The notes under the pieces are model-generated. The model did no database searches. It had not been told where the DNA came from and was given only the letters and a program-made list of their open reading frames with translations. Made by a program: the position numbers and the translations under genes. From assembly GCF_021404305.1 (NCBI RefSeq), contig NZ_JABFTX010000002.1, positions 434,001-498,000 on the forward strand: 64,000 bases of DNA, given 5' to 3'. Source of the stretch: Billgrantia ethanolica (GTDB lineage: Bacteria; Pseudomonadota; Gammaproteobacteria; Pseudomonadales; Halomonadaceae). Positions 26,470 through 35,251 of this stretch are shown piece by piece (position 1 is the first letter of the stretch; every line of letters starts with the position of its first letter).

Positions 26470-26493
26470 CCTATGTTGGCTGATCGACATAGG
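26470..26493. promoter_or_regulatory. Inverted repeat before the LysR gene
   Basis: CCTATGT-N10-ACATAGG lies 21 bases before the GTG of the LysR gene. The spacing fits a LysR-type T-N11-A recognition site and would allow autoregulation. Confidence 0.5.
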
Positions 26494-26513
26494 TTATCAG
26501 AGGGCCGGAAAAC

Positions 26514-27473
26514 GTGGACAAACTGTCATCGACTGGCCTGTGCGGCTGGATGCGTTTCAAGCACCTGCTGCTGCTGATCCACCTCGACAAGCGCCGCAAC
26601 ATGCGCGCCGCCGCCCGGCAGATGCATCTGAGCCAGCCGGCGGCCAGCAAGATGCTGCGCGACCTGGAGACCCATTTCGGCTTCGCCATCTTCGAACGTC
26701 AGCCGCGAGCGATGGTGCCGACCGAGCTGGGGGCTCAACTGGTGAGACATGCCGAGATCCTGCTCAATGATATCGAGCGCATGGTCGAGGACGTCCAGCG
26801 CATGCGCGAGGGTGGCTACGGGCGGCTGCTGATCGGTGCCATCCCGGCCGCCGCCCCCGAAATCCTGCCGGCAGCCATTGCCGCGCTCAAGCGACAGCGG
26901 CCGCGGCTGTCGGTCAGCATCGACGAGCAGAGCAGCGATCGTCTGCTGCAGGCCCTCGAATACAAGCAGCTAGATCTGGTGATCGGTCGGCTCACGGCGG
27001 TGAACCAGCACAACCTGTTCGACTTCGAGCCGCTGCTCGAGGAGCCGCTGCGCGTGGTGGTGGCGCACGATCATCCTCTGGCCGGCCAGCAGCGGGTCGA
27101 GCTCGCGGCGCTGCGCCACTGGCCGTGGGTCCTGCATCCGCCCACCAGCCCCATGCGTCAGGTCATCGAGGCCGCGCTCGCCGATGCCGGCATCGCCTCG
27201 CCCGACGACACCATCGAGACCACCTCGACTCAGACCACCCTGCAACTGTTGCTGAGCGCGCCGATGCTGGCGGTGCTGCCTTGGTCGGTGCTCAAGCGTC
27301 CCCTGGCCAGCGGCCAGTACGCCGTGCTGCCGCTGACCATCGGCAAGCCGCTGGACTATTACGGCATCATCACCCGCAAGCGCGAACCGCTCTCCAGCGC
27401 CGCCGCCGAGCTGGTCGCGGAGCTGCGTCGGCAGGTGGCATCCGCCAGACCGCGTGTGGAGCACTCCTCCTGA
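26514..27473 (+). CDS. LysR-family regulator
   Basis: 319 residues from a GTG with AGAGGG upstream. N-terminal winged helix (LLLIHLDKRRNMRAAARQMHLSQPAASKMLRDLE) and LysR substrate domain from about residue 95. The helix pattern resembles GalR/CbL-type activators that control sugar-acid and tricarboxylate genes. It lies between the dehydrogenase operon and a TctCBA importer and could control either. The inverted repeat at 26470 suggests autoregulation. The effector is unknown. Confidence 0.87.
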   Translation: MDKLSSTGLCGWMRFKHLLLLIHLDKRRNMRAAARQMHLSQPAASKMLRDLETHFGFAIFERQPRAMVPTELGAQLVRHAEILLNDIERMVEDVQRMREGGYGRLLIGAIPAAAPEILPAAIAALKRQRPRLSVSIDEQSSDRLLQALEYKQLDLVIGRLTAVNQHNLFDFEPLLEEPLRVVVAHDHPLAGQQRVELAALRHWPWVLHPPTSPMRQVIEAALADAGIASPDDTIETTSTQTTLQLLLSAPMLAVLPWSVLKRPLASGQYAVLPLTIGKPLDYYGIITRKREPLSSAAAELVAELRRQVASARPRVEHSS

Positions 27474-27521
27474 CGGTCGGGCATTCGCAGCGGCTAGACC
27501 AAAGTCGACATTGATGAAATG

Positions 27522-27539
27522 AATTATGAGTTCATAATT
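27522..27539. promoter_or_regulatory. Acid-sugar regulon operator, perfect copy
   Basis: AATTATGA-GT-TCATAATT, all 16 arm positions palindromic, about 112 bases before the tctC start. A total of 30 bases (27511-27540) is identical to 33048-33077. Confidence 0.78.
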
Positions 27540-27650
27540 ACATATGGCGGGGGAGACGCCCATCCGACCCGCGCCCGTGAACACGCCGGTTGCCGCCCAT
27601 GCCTTGGCGACGGCTTCTGAACCGACAACGACAAACAGGGTGATCGAGAG

Positions 27651-28619
27651 ATGACGAAAACAGTGATGGTCGGCAAGACCGCACTCTGCGGAGTGCTCTG
27701 CCTGGCGCTGGTTGGCGGCGCCCACGCCTGGGAGCCGCAGCGCAACGTGGAGTTCGTGGTGCCATACAGTGCCGGTGGCGGCAGCGACATCAACGCCCGC
27801 ATGCTGGTCGAGGCGATTCGCGAGACCGACATGGTCAACCGCAACATCCTGATCAACAACCGGCCCGGCGGCTCCGGCGCGGTCGGCAACAGCTACACCT
27901 ACAGCAAGCGCGGCGATGGCCATACCATCATGACCTTCAACGGCGGTCAGATGATGAGCATGGTGGTCAACGACGCCTCGGTGCAGCTCGACGACCTCAC
28001 GCCGCTCGCCACGCTGTCGCTGGATACGCTGTTCGTGGGGGTCAGGGCCGAGAGTGACATCGAGGATCTCGACGGTCTGATCGAGCGTGCCGAGCAGGAT
28101 CCCGGCGGCATCACCGTCGGTGGGGCCGGCCGCGGCGGCGAGGACCACCTGGCCTTCGCGATGCTCGACGACAACCTGGGCGTCGACTTTCAGTACGTGC
28201 CCTTCGATGGCACCGGTGACGTCACCTCCGCCTTGCTGGGCGGCCATATCGATGCCGCCATCTTCAAGCTGGGCTCGCGGGTCGACCAGAGCATGGTGCG
28301 CTTCCTGGCCACCTATTCGGAGGAGCGCCTCGACGCTCCCTTCGACGAGGTACCGACCTTCGACGAGCTGGGCTATGAAGGCCTCGAGCTGATGATCTTC
28401 CGCGGCTATGCCGGCCCGCCCGACATGCCCGAGGAGGCCGTCGAGTTCTGGGAGAACGTCTTCCGTGCCGCTGCGGAAACCGACAAGTGGTCCCAGGAGT
28501 ACGTCGAGAACAATGGCCTGATCCCGACATTCATGGGGGCCGAGGAGAGCGCCGAGTACTACCAGCGCGAGCAGGAGCGCTACCGGGCGCTGTTCCAGGA
28601 AGCCGGCATGATCGACTGA
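27651..28619 (+). CDS. Tripartite tricarboxylate transporter binding protein, TctC type (system 1)
   Basis: 322 residues with a signal peptide ending in AHA near residue 26. TctC/Bug-family hallmarks: VEFVVPYSAGGGSDINARML at the mature start and NNRPGGSGAVGNSYTYSK. It captures a carboxylate in the periplasm for the TctAB permease encoded next. A hairpin (CGGGGCGC/GCGCCCCG, 28626-28659) follows the stop, probably allowing more binding protein than permease. The ligand is not readable. Confidence 0.9.
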   Translation: MTKTVMVGKTALCGVLCLALVGGAHAWEPQRNVEFVVPYSAGGGSDINARMLVEAIRETDMVNRNILINNRPGGSGAVGNSYTYSKRGDGHTIMTFNGGQMMSMVVNDASVQLDDLTPLATLSLDTLFVGVRAESDIEDLDGLIERAEQDPGGITVGGAGRGGEDHLAFAMLDDNLGVDFQYVPFDGTGDVTSALLGGHIDAAIFKLGSRVDQSMVRFLATYSEERLDAPFDEVPTFDELGYEGLELMIFRGYAGPPDMPEEAVEFWENVFRAAAETDKWSQEYVENNGLIPTFMGAEESAEYYQREQERYRALFQEAGMID

Positions 28620-28625
28620 GGCTCG

Positions 28626-28659
28626 CGGGGCGCGGCCGCCGACGGGTGGCTGCGCCCCG
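28626..28659 (+). promoter_or_regulatory. Intercistronic hairpin after the TctC gene
   Basis: CGGGGCGC (28626-28633) pairs with GCGCCCCG (28652-28659); an inner GGCCGCC/GGTGGC pairing partly extends it. It lies between tctC and tctB, without a T-run. Confidence 0.55.
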
Positions 28660-28719
28660 GTCGTTGCTGCGGCCACCTCGTTCGTTTCCGGTCGGCCGCT
28701 ACCGCAAGAGGCGCACACT

Positions 28720-29193
28720 ATGTCAAGCGTGAATCAAGAGCCGGTTCACGAGGGCCGCTCCTGGCTCTCCCCGCTGGTCACACTGGGCATCATCGTGATG
28801 GGGCTCGCCTGGGCCGGCTTTGGTTGGTGGAAGTATGGGATATGGATGCACAACGGCCCCGGGGCCGGCTTCTTCCCCGTGGTGATGGGGTTGGGGGCAG
28901 CTCTGCTCGGTGGCTACGAGCTGCTGCGCCGCAGGTTCGAGACGGATCGCGTGAGCTGGCGCAATCTATGGCCCGCCGTGGCCATGGGGCTGGCCATCGC
29001 CAGCATACCGCTGTTCGGCATGGTGCTGGCGATGACGCTGTTCATCGTGCTGTGGATGGCGCTGATCGAGCGGCAGTCGTGGCTCAAGTCCGTGGCGATC
29101 GGCGCCTGTGCGGGCGGTGCGATCTATCTGCTGTTCGGCATGTGGCTGATGGTGGCTTTCCCCGAAGGCGCGCTCATGGCGCCGTTCACCTAA
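28720..29193 (+). CDS. TctB-type small permease (system 1)
   Basis: 157 residues with four hydrophobic segments and the pattern GPGAGFFPVVMGLGAALLGGYEL of TctB proteins. It is the small membrane partner of TctA, encoded 18 bases downstream. Its N-terminus is short and cytosolic. Confidence 0.87.
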   Translation: MSSVNQEPVHEGRSWLSPLVTLGIIVMGLAWAGFGWWKYGIWMHNGPGAGFFPVVMGLGAALLGGYELLRRRFETDRVSWRNLWPAVAMGLAIASIPLFGMVLAMTLFIVLWMALIERQSWLKSVAIGACAGGAIYLLFGMWLMVAFPEGALMAPFT

Positions 29194-29211
29194 CCGAGCG
29201 AAGAGTCGCGT

Positions 29212-30735
29212 ATGGATATCCTACAGTCCCTGATGCAGGGGTTCGCCACCTCGCTGACGTTCAGCAACATCCTGGCGGCCCTGGTCGGCGCCGGTCTCGG
29301 CATCATCGTCGGGGCCATTCCCGGCCTGGGTTCGGTCACCGGCATCGCCCTGCTGCTGCCGCTCACCTTCCAGATGGACCCCATCACCGGCATCATCATG
29401 CTCGGGGCGCTCTACTACGGCTGCATGTACGGCGGCTCGTACAGTGCCATTCTACTCAACATTCCCGGCGATGCGCCGGCCGTGGTGACCTCGCTGGACG
29501 GCTATCCGCTGTCGCAGCAGGGGCATGGCGGCAAGGCCCTGTTCACCGCCAACATCTCCTCGTTCATCGGCGGTACCGTGGGCATCATCATGCTCACCTT
29601 CATGGGGCCGATACTGGCCCACGTGGGCCTCATGTTCGGGCCGGCGGAGGTGGCGGCGCTGATCCTGCTGGCGCTCTGCTCCATCGGCTGGCTGCTGGGG
29701 GACAACCCGCTCAAGGGCCTGATCTCGACCTTCATCGGCGTGATGCTGGCGACGATCGGCATCGGTACGGCCTTCGGCCAGCCGCGCTTTACGTTCGACT
29801 CCATGTATCTGCTCAACGGCATCTCCTTCATTCCGCTGGTGATCGGCATGTTCGGTTTCAGTCAGGTGCTGGTGATGATGGTCAACCGGGTCGATCCCTC
29901 GGCCAAGGGGCTGAGCGGCCGGCTGGGGCTGAAGGAGAGCCTGCTCGATCGCAAGGAGGCGCTCAGCATCCTGCCGGTTTCGCTACGCTCCGGGGTGCTC
30001 GGCAACCTGGTGGGCATTCTGCCGGGCGCCGGGGCCACCACCGGCTCCTTTCTCTCCTATGTGCTGGAGAAGAAGGTCGGCCGCAACGGCGACGAGCTGG
30101 GCAAAGGGCGCATCCAGGGGGTGGCGGCCTCGGAGGCGGGCAACAACGCCGCCGCCGCCGGTTCGTTCGCCCCGCTGCTGTCGCTGGGCATTCCCGGCTC
30201 GGGCACCGCGGCGGTGCTGCTGGGCGGGCTGATGATGTGGGGCCTGCAGCCCGGGCCGCTGCTGTTCCAGAACAATCCCGACTTCGTCTGGGGGCTGATC
30301 TCGTCCATGTACCTGGGCAACGTCATGGCGGTACTGGCGGCGCTGGCGATCATTCCGTTCCTGGTCAAGCTGCTGCTGATCCCGGCCGCGATCATGATCC
30401 CGGTGATCGCCGTGGTGTGCGTGGTGGGGTCTTACAGCGTCAACAACAGCATGTTCGACGTCTGGTTCATGCTCGGCGCCGGGGTGGTGGCCTTCTTCAT
30501 GACCGCCGCCCGCTACCCGATCGCGCCGCTGCTGCTGGCCTTCGTGCTCACGCCTCGCCTCGAGACGAGCTTGCGCCAGGCGCTCGACATCTCCCGCGGC
30601 GATCCGATGATCTTTCTGCGAAGCCCGATTGCGGCCACACTGCTGACGCTGATCCTGCTGTTCGTGCTCTATCCGCTCGCCAAGCGGCTGTTCATGACGG
30701 TACGCCGGCGCGGTCACAAGGCAACGGCCGAATGA
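29212..30735 (+). CDS. TctA-type large permease (system 1)
   Basis: 507 residues, about twelve hydrophobic segments. Family motifs: GIIVGAIPGLGSVTGIALLLPL, YGGSYSAILLNIPGDAPAVVTSLDGYPL and VAASEAGNNAAAAGSFAPLLSLGIPGSG. It forms the ion-coupled carrier of the TTT importer with TctB and TctC. It is followed 54 bases later by an FAD-dependent 2-hydroxyacid dehydrogenase, so imported hydroxyacids may go straight to oxidation. Confidence 0.92.
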   Translation: MDILQSLMQGFATSLTFSNILAALVGAGLGIIVGAIPGLGSVTGIALLLPLTFQMDPITGIIMLGALYYGCMYGGSYSAILLNIPGDAPAVVTSLDGYPLSQQGHGGKALFTANISSFIGGTVGIIMLTFMGPILAHVGLMFGPAEVAALILLALCSIGWLLGDNPLKGLISTFIGVMLATIGIGTAFGQPRFTFDSMYLLNGISFIPLVIGMFGFSQVLVMMVNRVDPSAKGLSGRLGLKESLLDRKEALSILPVSLRSGVLGNLVGILPGAGATTGSFLSYVLEKKVGRNGDELGKGRIQGVAASEAGNNAAAAGSFAPLLSLGIPGSGTAAVLLGGLMMWGLQPGPLLFQNNPDFVWGLISSMYLGNVMAVLAALAIIPFLVKLLLIPAAIMIPVIAVVCVVGSYSVNNSMFDVWFMLGAGVVAFFMTAARYPIAPLLLAFVLTPRLETSLRQALDISRGDPMIFLRSPIAATLLTLILLFVLYPLAKRLFMTVRRRGHKATAE

Positions 30736-30789
30736 GGCCGAGCCAGCCCGCTCAGCACATCGAATCGTTTTCTGAAAAGAGATACCGAC

Positions 30790-32226
30790 ATGACGCACCA
30801 CGACGATGCCGTCGCCGCCTTCACCCAACTGCTGGGAGCCAACGGGGTAATCACCGCGGCCGCCGACCAGGAGCGCTACGTGCGCGACTGGGCCGGCGCC
30901 CGCCTGGGCATGCCGCTGGCCGTGGTGCGTCCCCGGACCACCGAGGAGGTGGCGGCAGTGGTGGGTTACTGCCACCGTAACGGGATCTGCATGGTCGCCC
31001 AGGGCGGGCATACCGGCCTGGTGAAGGGGGCGTTGCCGGATAGCCGGACGCCCGAGGTGGTCATCAGCCTCGAGCGCATGACGCGCATCCGTGGGCTCGA
31101 TCCGCTCAACTTCAGCATGGCGGTGGACGGCGGCTGCATTCTCGAGGAGGTCAAGCGCGCCGCCGAGGAGGCGGACTGTTTCTTTCCGCTCTCGTTGGGC
31201 GCCCAGGGCAGCTGTCAGATCGGCGGCAACATCGCCACCAATGCCGGCGGGGTCAACGTGCTGCGCTACGGCATGATGCGCGAGCTAGTGCTGGGTCTCG
31301 AGGTGGTGTTGCCCGACGGCGAGATCTGGAGCGGCATGAAGGCGCTGCACAAGGACAACCGCGGCTACGACCTGAAGCAGCTCTTTTTGGGCAGCGAAGG
31401 CACGCTGGGCATCGTCACCGGGGCGGTACTCAAGCTGACGCCGCGCCCCGAACAGTCGCAGACCGCACTGCTGGCGGTGCCTTCGGTGGAGGCCGCGGTG
31501 CGGCTCTATGCCCTGACCAGGCGGCGCTGCAGCGACCTGCTCTCCGCCTTCGAGCTGATGCCGCGCCTGTGCCTGGAGCTGGCCTTCGAGGCCGCACCGC
31601 AGCTCGCCGACCCTTTCGATGAGGCGTATCCCTACCATGTACTGCTCGAGCTGACGGCCACCGGGCCGGTGGATCTGTCCGGGCTGCTCGAAGGGCTGCT
31701 GGAAGCGGGCATGGAGCACGAGGTGGTACTGGACGGCGTGCTGGCCTCCAGCGTCGCCCAGGCCGGTCAGCTGTGGGCGATTCGCGAGAGCATGGTGGAG
31801 GGTCAGTTGCTGCGCGGTGAGCACCTGCGCACCGACGTCTCGGTGCCGATCTCATCGATTGCTGAGTGCGTGGAGCAGGCCACGGCGGAGGTCGCGGCGC
31901 TGTCGCCCACCTCGCAGGTCATTGCCTACGGCCATATCGGCGACGGCAATCTGCATATCAACGTGCTGCCACCCGCCGAGACGCCGGCAGAGGCGCTGCC
32001 GGCCCTGTTCGAGCGCCTGGAGAGAGCGATCTTCACGGTGGTGGATGGCTTCGATGGCAGCATCAGCGCCGAGCACGGCATCGGCCGCAGCAAGCAGGCG
32101 GCCTTTCTCGACCGCCTCACGGTCACCGAGCGCCGCCTGCTGGCGGGCATCAAGGCGGTGTTCGATCCCGACGATCTGATGGGGGCAGGGCGCATCCAGC
32201 CGGCGAGCGAACGCTCCTCGTCGTGA
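30790..32226 (+). CDS. FAD-dependent 2-hydroxyacid dehydrogenase (D2HGDH/GlcD-like)
   Basis: 478 residues. FAD_binding_4 domain (MVAQGGHTGLVKGALPDS, IGGNIATNAGGVNVLRYG, LKQLFLGSEGTLGIVTG) and FAD-oxidase C domain with GHIGDGNLHINV and SAEHGIGRSKQ, whose His and Glu bind metal and substrate. It is single-chain without Fe-S clusters, as in D-2-hydroxyglutarate dehydrogenase and some D-lactate dehydrogenases. It is probably a D-2-hydroxyacid oxidiser passing electrons to ETF or quinone. It follows the TctCBA genes in what looks like one transcript. Confidence 0.87.
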   Translation: MTHHDDAVAAFTQLLGANGVITAAADQERYVRDWAGARLGMPLAVVRPRTTEEVAAVVGYCHRNGICMVAQGGHTGLVKGALPDSRTPEVVISLERMTRIRGLDPLNFSMAVDGGCILEEVKRAAEEADCFFPLSLGAQGSCQIGGNIATNAGGVNVLRYGMMRELVLGLEVVLPDGEIWSGMKALHKDNRGYDLKQLFLGSEGTLGIVTGAVLKLTPRPEQSQTALLAVPSVEAAVRLYALTRRRCSDLLSAFELMPRLCLELAFEAAPQLADPFDEAYPYHVLLELTATGPVDLSGLLEGLLEAGMEHEVVLDGVLASSVAQAGQLWAIRESMVEGQLLRGEHLRTDVSVPISSIAECVEQATAEVAALSPTSQVIAYGHIGDGNLHINVLPPAETPAEALPALFERLERAIFTVVDGFDGSISAEHGIGRSKQAAFLDRLTVTERRLLAGIKAVFDPDDLMGAGRIQPASERSSS

Positions 32227-32303
32227 CGGAGCCCCGGCCAGAGCTAGCGGCAAGGAGTTAGCGGCCAGGGTGAGCGGACTGAGCGGTCCGGCTGGCCCGC
32301 GGG

Positions 32304-32828
32304 TCAGTCCAACGGTGTCAGCTCGGCCAGGAAGCGCGCCTTGCGTTCCACGTAGCTCTGGCTGCTGGCGGTCAGACCGGCTACCTCTTCCGGGCTCAGC
32401 GTGCGCACCACCTTGGCCGGCGTGCCCATGATCAGCGAGTTGGGCGGAAATTCCTTATTGGAGGTGATCAGCGATCCGGCACCGATAAGGCAGTTCTCAC
32501 CGATACGCGCCCCGTTGAGGACGGTGGATTGCATGCCGATCAGGGTGCCGTTGCCGATGCTGCAGCCGTGCAGCATCACCAGATGGCCGACGGTGACGTC
32601 GGTACCGATGCTCAGCGGGAACCCCGGGTCGGTGTGCAGCACGCAATTCTCCTGAATGTTGCTGTTGTCACCGATGCTGATGGGCTCGTTGTCGCCGCGC
32701 AGCACGGCGCCCGGCCAGATGCTGACGTCCTTGCCCATTCTGACGTCGCCGATCACGGCCGCTTCGCGGGCGATGAACACGCTGTCGTCGTGGCGGGGGC
32801 GGGTCTCTCCGAGTGCATATGTCGTCAT
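32304..32828 (-). CDS. Gamma-carbonic-anhydrase-like hexapeptide-repeat protein
   Basis: 174 residues of left-handed beta-helix. Metal ligands His are visible in VGHLVMLHG and VLHTDPGFP, and the hexapeptide repeat pattern IGDNSNIQENCVLH, IGNGTLIGMQSTVLNG, IGENCLIGAGSLI is regular. Relatives include CaiE and PaaY, which assist CoA-thioester pathways. The neighbouring crotonase and CaiB-type CoA-transferase genes, divergently transcribed, support a CaiE-like or thioesterase/anhydrase role rather than plain CO2 hydration. A second paralogue lies at 44259. Confidence 0.85.
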   Translation of the reverse strand: MTTYALGETRPRHDDSVFIAREAAVIGDVRMGKDVSIWPGAVLRGDNEPISIGDNSNIQENCVLHTDPGFPLSIGTDVTVGHLVMLHGCSIGNGTLIGMQSTVLNGARIGENCLIGAGSLITSNKEFPPNSLIMGTPAKVVRTLSPEEVAGLTASSQSYVERKARFLAELTPLD

Positions 32829-32938
32829 GCGCTAGCTCCTTGTCGTCGTGCGTTCGGGCTGCCGCCGGTGGGGCCACCGAGGTGTGGCTCATGCAAGGGA
32901 TGGCTCCAACTTAGGGAGCCAAGCCCGAGACGTCAATA

Positions 32939-32956
32939 ATTCAGAATTCAAAACGA
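32939..32956. promoter_or_regulatory. Acid-sugar regulon operator, weak copy
   Basis: AATTCAGA-AT-TCAAAACG matches 11 of 16 arm positions. It sits 111 bases upstream of the gamma-carbonic-anhydrase-like gene. A hairpin TGGCTCC/GGAGCCA (32902-32922) lies between it and the start. This is the weakest member of the set. Confidence 0.35.
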
Positions 32957-33058
32957 ATTTCATACTGTTCCTCTGATCTCGTTCATCTCATTGTTTTTAC
33001 TAGTCAGTTCTTCGTCTCCACATGTCGATGATAGCCAAAGGTCTAACTTGATGAAATG

Positions 33059-33076
33059 AATTATGAGTTCATAATT
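33059..33076. promoter_or_regulatory. Acid-sugar regulon operator, perfect copy
   Basis: AATTATGA-GT-TCATAATT, 95 bases before the crotonase start. It lies in the 342-base divergent gap with the gamma-CA gene, which has no other gene. 33048-33077 is identical to 27511-27540. Confidence 0.78.
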
Positions 33077-33086
33077 ATGAAAAAGA

Positions 33087-33109
33087 GGCGCCAGCTCGAC
33101 TCTGGCGCC
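33087..33109 (-). terminator. Hairpin with T-run on the minus strand
   Basis: GGCGCCAG pairs with CTGGCGCC across seven bases; on the minus strand it is followed by TCTTTTTC. It could stop antisense transcription running toward the operator, or act as a leader structure of the crotonase mRNA on the plus strand. Confidence 0.5.
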
Positions 33110-33170
33110 GGCTGAGAAGGCAGGTGAGGCCTAACGGCTGCTGCCAGCCGCTGATGAAGCAGGAGGTCAA

Positions 33171-33965
33171 ATGGAGCCGAAATCGACGGCCGAGCTGGAA
33201 CTCATCAAGGATGGACGCATCGCTTGGCTGATCTTCAATCGCCCCAAGGTGCGCAATGCCATGACCTGGGGCATGTACGACGCGCTCGAGCGGCACTGCC
33301 AGGCCCTGAGCGACGACCCGGAGGTGGACGTGGTGGTGCTGCGCGGCAGCGGCGGAGAAGCCTTTGTGGCCGGCACCGACATCAAGCAGTTCATCGGCTT
33401 TGAAACGGCACAGCACGCGCTGGACTACGAGCACCGCATCGACGAGGTCATCGGCGCCCTGGAGTCGCTCGGCAAACCCACCATCGCGTTGCTGGAGGGG
33501 TTCTGCGTCGGCGGCGGTGCGGCCATCGCCATGGCCTGCGATTTTCGCTACTGCACGCCCGATCTGCGTTTCGGCGTGCCCATCGCCAAGACCCTCGGCA
33601 ACTGCGTCTCCATTACCAACGTGTCGCGCCTGGTCGATCTGGTCGGTGCCGCCAGGGCCAAGGAGGTGCTGATGCTGGCCAAGCTGTTCGGTGCCGATGA
33701 GGCGAAGCAGGCGGGTTTGGTCACCGAGGTCGTCGCCGCCGAGAAGATCGAGGCGGAAGTCAGGCAGGTGGCCGAGAGGCTGGGTGGCTTTGCGCCCTTG
33801 ACGCTGCGCGCCTCCAAGGAGGGGGTCAGCCGTGTGCTGGCGGCACGGCGGCCTCCGGCTGGCAGCGAGGAGGACCTGATCGCGCTCTGTTACACCAGTC
33901 GCGACTTCAAGAGCGCCGTCAAGGCCTTCGTCGACAAGACCCCCCATGCCTGGCGCGGCGAGTAG
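33171..33965 (+). CDS. Crotonase-superfamily protein with altered active site
   Basis: 264 residues with the crotonase fold: NRPKVRNAMTWGMYDAL, oxyanion-hole regions GEAFVAGTDIKQF and GFCVGGGAAIAMACDF, and the C-terminal helices. Both hydratase glutamates appear to be missing: in the aligned rat enzyme they lie in GGGCELAMMCD and PEI, while here these read GGGAAIAMACD and PIA. It is therefore unlikely to be a normal enoyl-CoA hydratase and may be an isomerase, hydrolase, decarboxylase or inactive partner. The CoA-transferase gene follows 54 bases downstream, and a perfect regulon operator lies upstream. Confidence 0.83.
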   Translation: MEPKSTAELELIKDGRIAWLIFNRPKVRNAMTWGMYDALERHCQALSDDPEVDVVVLRGSGGEAFVAGTDIKQFIGFETAQHALDYEHRIDEVIGALESLGKPTIALLEGFCVGGGAAIAMACDFRYCTPDLRFGVPIAKTLGNCVSITNVSRLVDLVGAARAKEVLMLAKLFGADEAKQAGLVTEVVAAEKIEAEVRQVAERLGGFAPLTLRASKEGVSRVLAARRPPAGSEEDLIALCYTSRDFKSAVKAFVDKTPHAWRGE

Positions 33966-34019
33966 CGCCGGCTTCACGAGTTTTTCCTCAGCACCCCCAA
34001 TGACAACGAGGTGGCAAGC

Positions 34020-35204
34020 ATGCTCCCCTTAATGAAAATGAAGGTTCTCGACATTTCCCAGATCATGGCCGGCCCGTATTGCACCATGGTGCTCGGCGAC
34101 CTGGGAGCGGACGTCATCAAGGTGGAGAAGAACGGCGGCGACGACAGCCGTCAGATGGGACCTTACGTCAACGAGGAGTCGACCTGTTTTGCCCAGATCA
34201 ACCGCAACAAGAAGAGCATTTCGCTGAACCTCAAGGAGGAGGAGGGACGCGAGATCTTCTATCGCCTGGCCAAGGAAGCCGACGTCATCGTCGAGAACTA
34301 CCGCACCGGCGTGGCCAAGAAGCTGAAGGTGGATTACGAGACCATCAAGGCCATCAACCCCGGCATCATCTACTGCTCCATCTCCGGCTATGGACAGACC
34401 GGCCCCTACAGCCACAAGGGGGGCTTCGACCTGGTGGCCCAGGGCATGACGGGGCTGATGTCGATGACCGGGGAGCCGGGGCGGCGTCCGCTGAAGACCG
34501 GCATTGCCGTCTACGACATCGGGGCGGGTATCACCGCCGTCTATTCGATCCTGGCCGCCTACATCCACAAGCTGAGCACCGGGGAAGGGCAACACGTCGA
34601 CGTGGCCATCGCCGAGTGCGGCCTGCCCTGGTTCACCTGGGAGGCGGCGGCATTCTTCGCCGAAGGCACCGTGCCTGAGCCCACCGGTTGGCGCCACCGC
34701 GTATCGGCACCCTACCAGGCGATCAAGGTCAGCGACGGTTACATCATGCTGGGCTGCGCCAATCAGCGTAATTGGGAGCGGCTTTGCCACGAGGTAATCG
34801 ATCGCCCCGATCTGCTGCAGGATCCGCGCTTCATCAGCAACCACTTGAGGGGGCAGAACGTGGAAGCGCTCGAGGCGGTGCTGGAGGAGATCTTCGTGCA
34901 TGGCACGCGCGAGGCCTGGCTGGCCAAGTGCGATCAGGCGGGCGTGCCCGCCGGCCCGATCAATGACTTCGCCCAGGCGCTGGACGATCCGCACTATCAG
35001 GCCCGCGGCATGGTCCAGGAGATGGAACACCCGGTCATCGGCCGGATGAAGACCATCGGCTTTGCCAGCAAGCTCTCCGGCACGCCGCCGCAGATTCGCC
35101 GTCCTGCACCGCTCTATGCCCAGCACACCGACGAGATCATGGCCGAACTGGGCCTCGACGAGGCGCGCTGCGAGGAGCTGCGGCGCAAGGGGGTGATCAA
35201 GTGA
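34020..35204 (+). CDS. CaiB/BaiF-type (class III) CoA-transferase
   Basis: 394 residues from the ATG at 34020, with GAGGT upstream; a GTG nine bases earlier is less likely. Motifs: LDISQIMAGPYCTMVLGDLGADVIKVE at the N-terminus, the catalytic Asp at residue 166 in YDIGAGITA, and SISGYGQTGPY. These enzymes move CoA between carboxylic acids (formyl-CoA:oxalate, L-malate, citramalate, carnitine types). With the crotonase and CaiE-like genes it suggests activation of an imported acid as a CoA thioester. Substrate not readable. Confidence 0.9.
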   Translation: MLPLMKMKVLDISQIMAGPYCTMVLGDLGADVIKVEKNGGDDSRQMGPYVNEESTCFAQINRNKKSISLNLKEEEGREIFYRLAKEADVIVENYRTGVAKKLKVDYETIKAINPGIIYCSISGYGQTGPYSHKGGFDLVAQGMTGLMSMTGEPGRRPLKTGIAVYDIGAGITAVYSILAAYIHKLSTGEGQHVDVAIAECGLPWFTWEAAAFFAEGTVPEPTGWRHRVSAPYQAIKVSDGYIMLGCANQRNWERLCHEVIDRPDLLQDPRFISNHLRGQNVEALEAVLEEIFVHGTREAWLAKCDQAGVPAGPINDFAQALDDPHYQARGMVQEMEHPVIGRMKTIGFASKLSGTPPQIRRPAPLYAQHTDEIMAELGLDEARCEELRRKGVIK

Positions 35205-35251
35205 AGCAAGGCGAGGCAGCCGGAACGACGATAACCGCATGAGGAGGCCTT

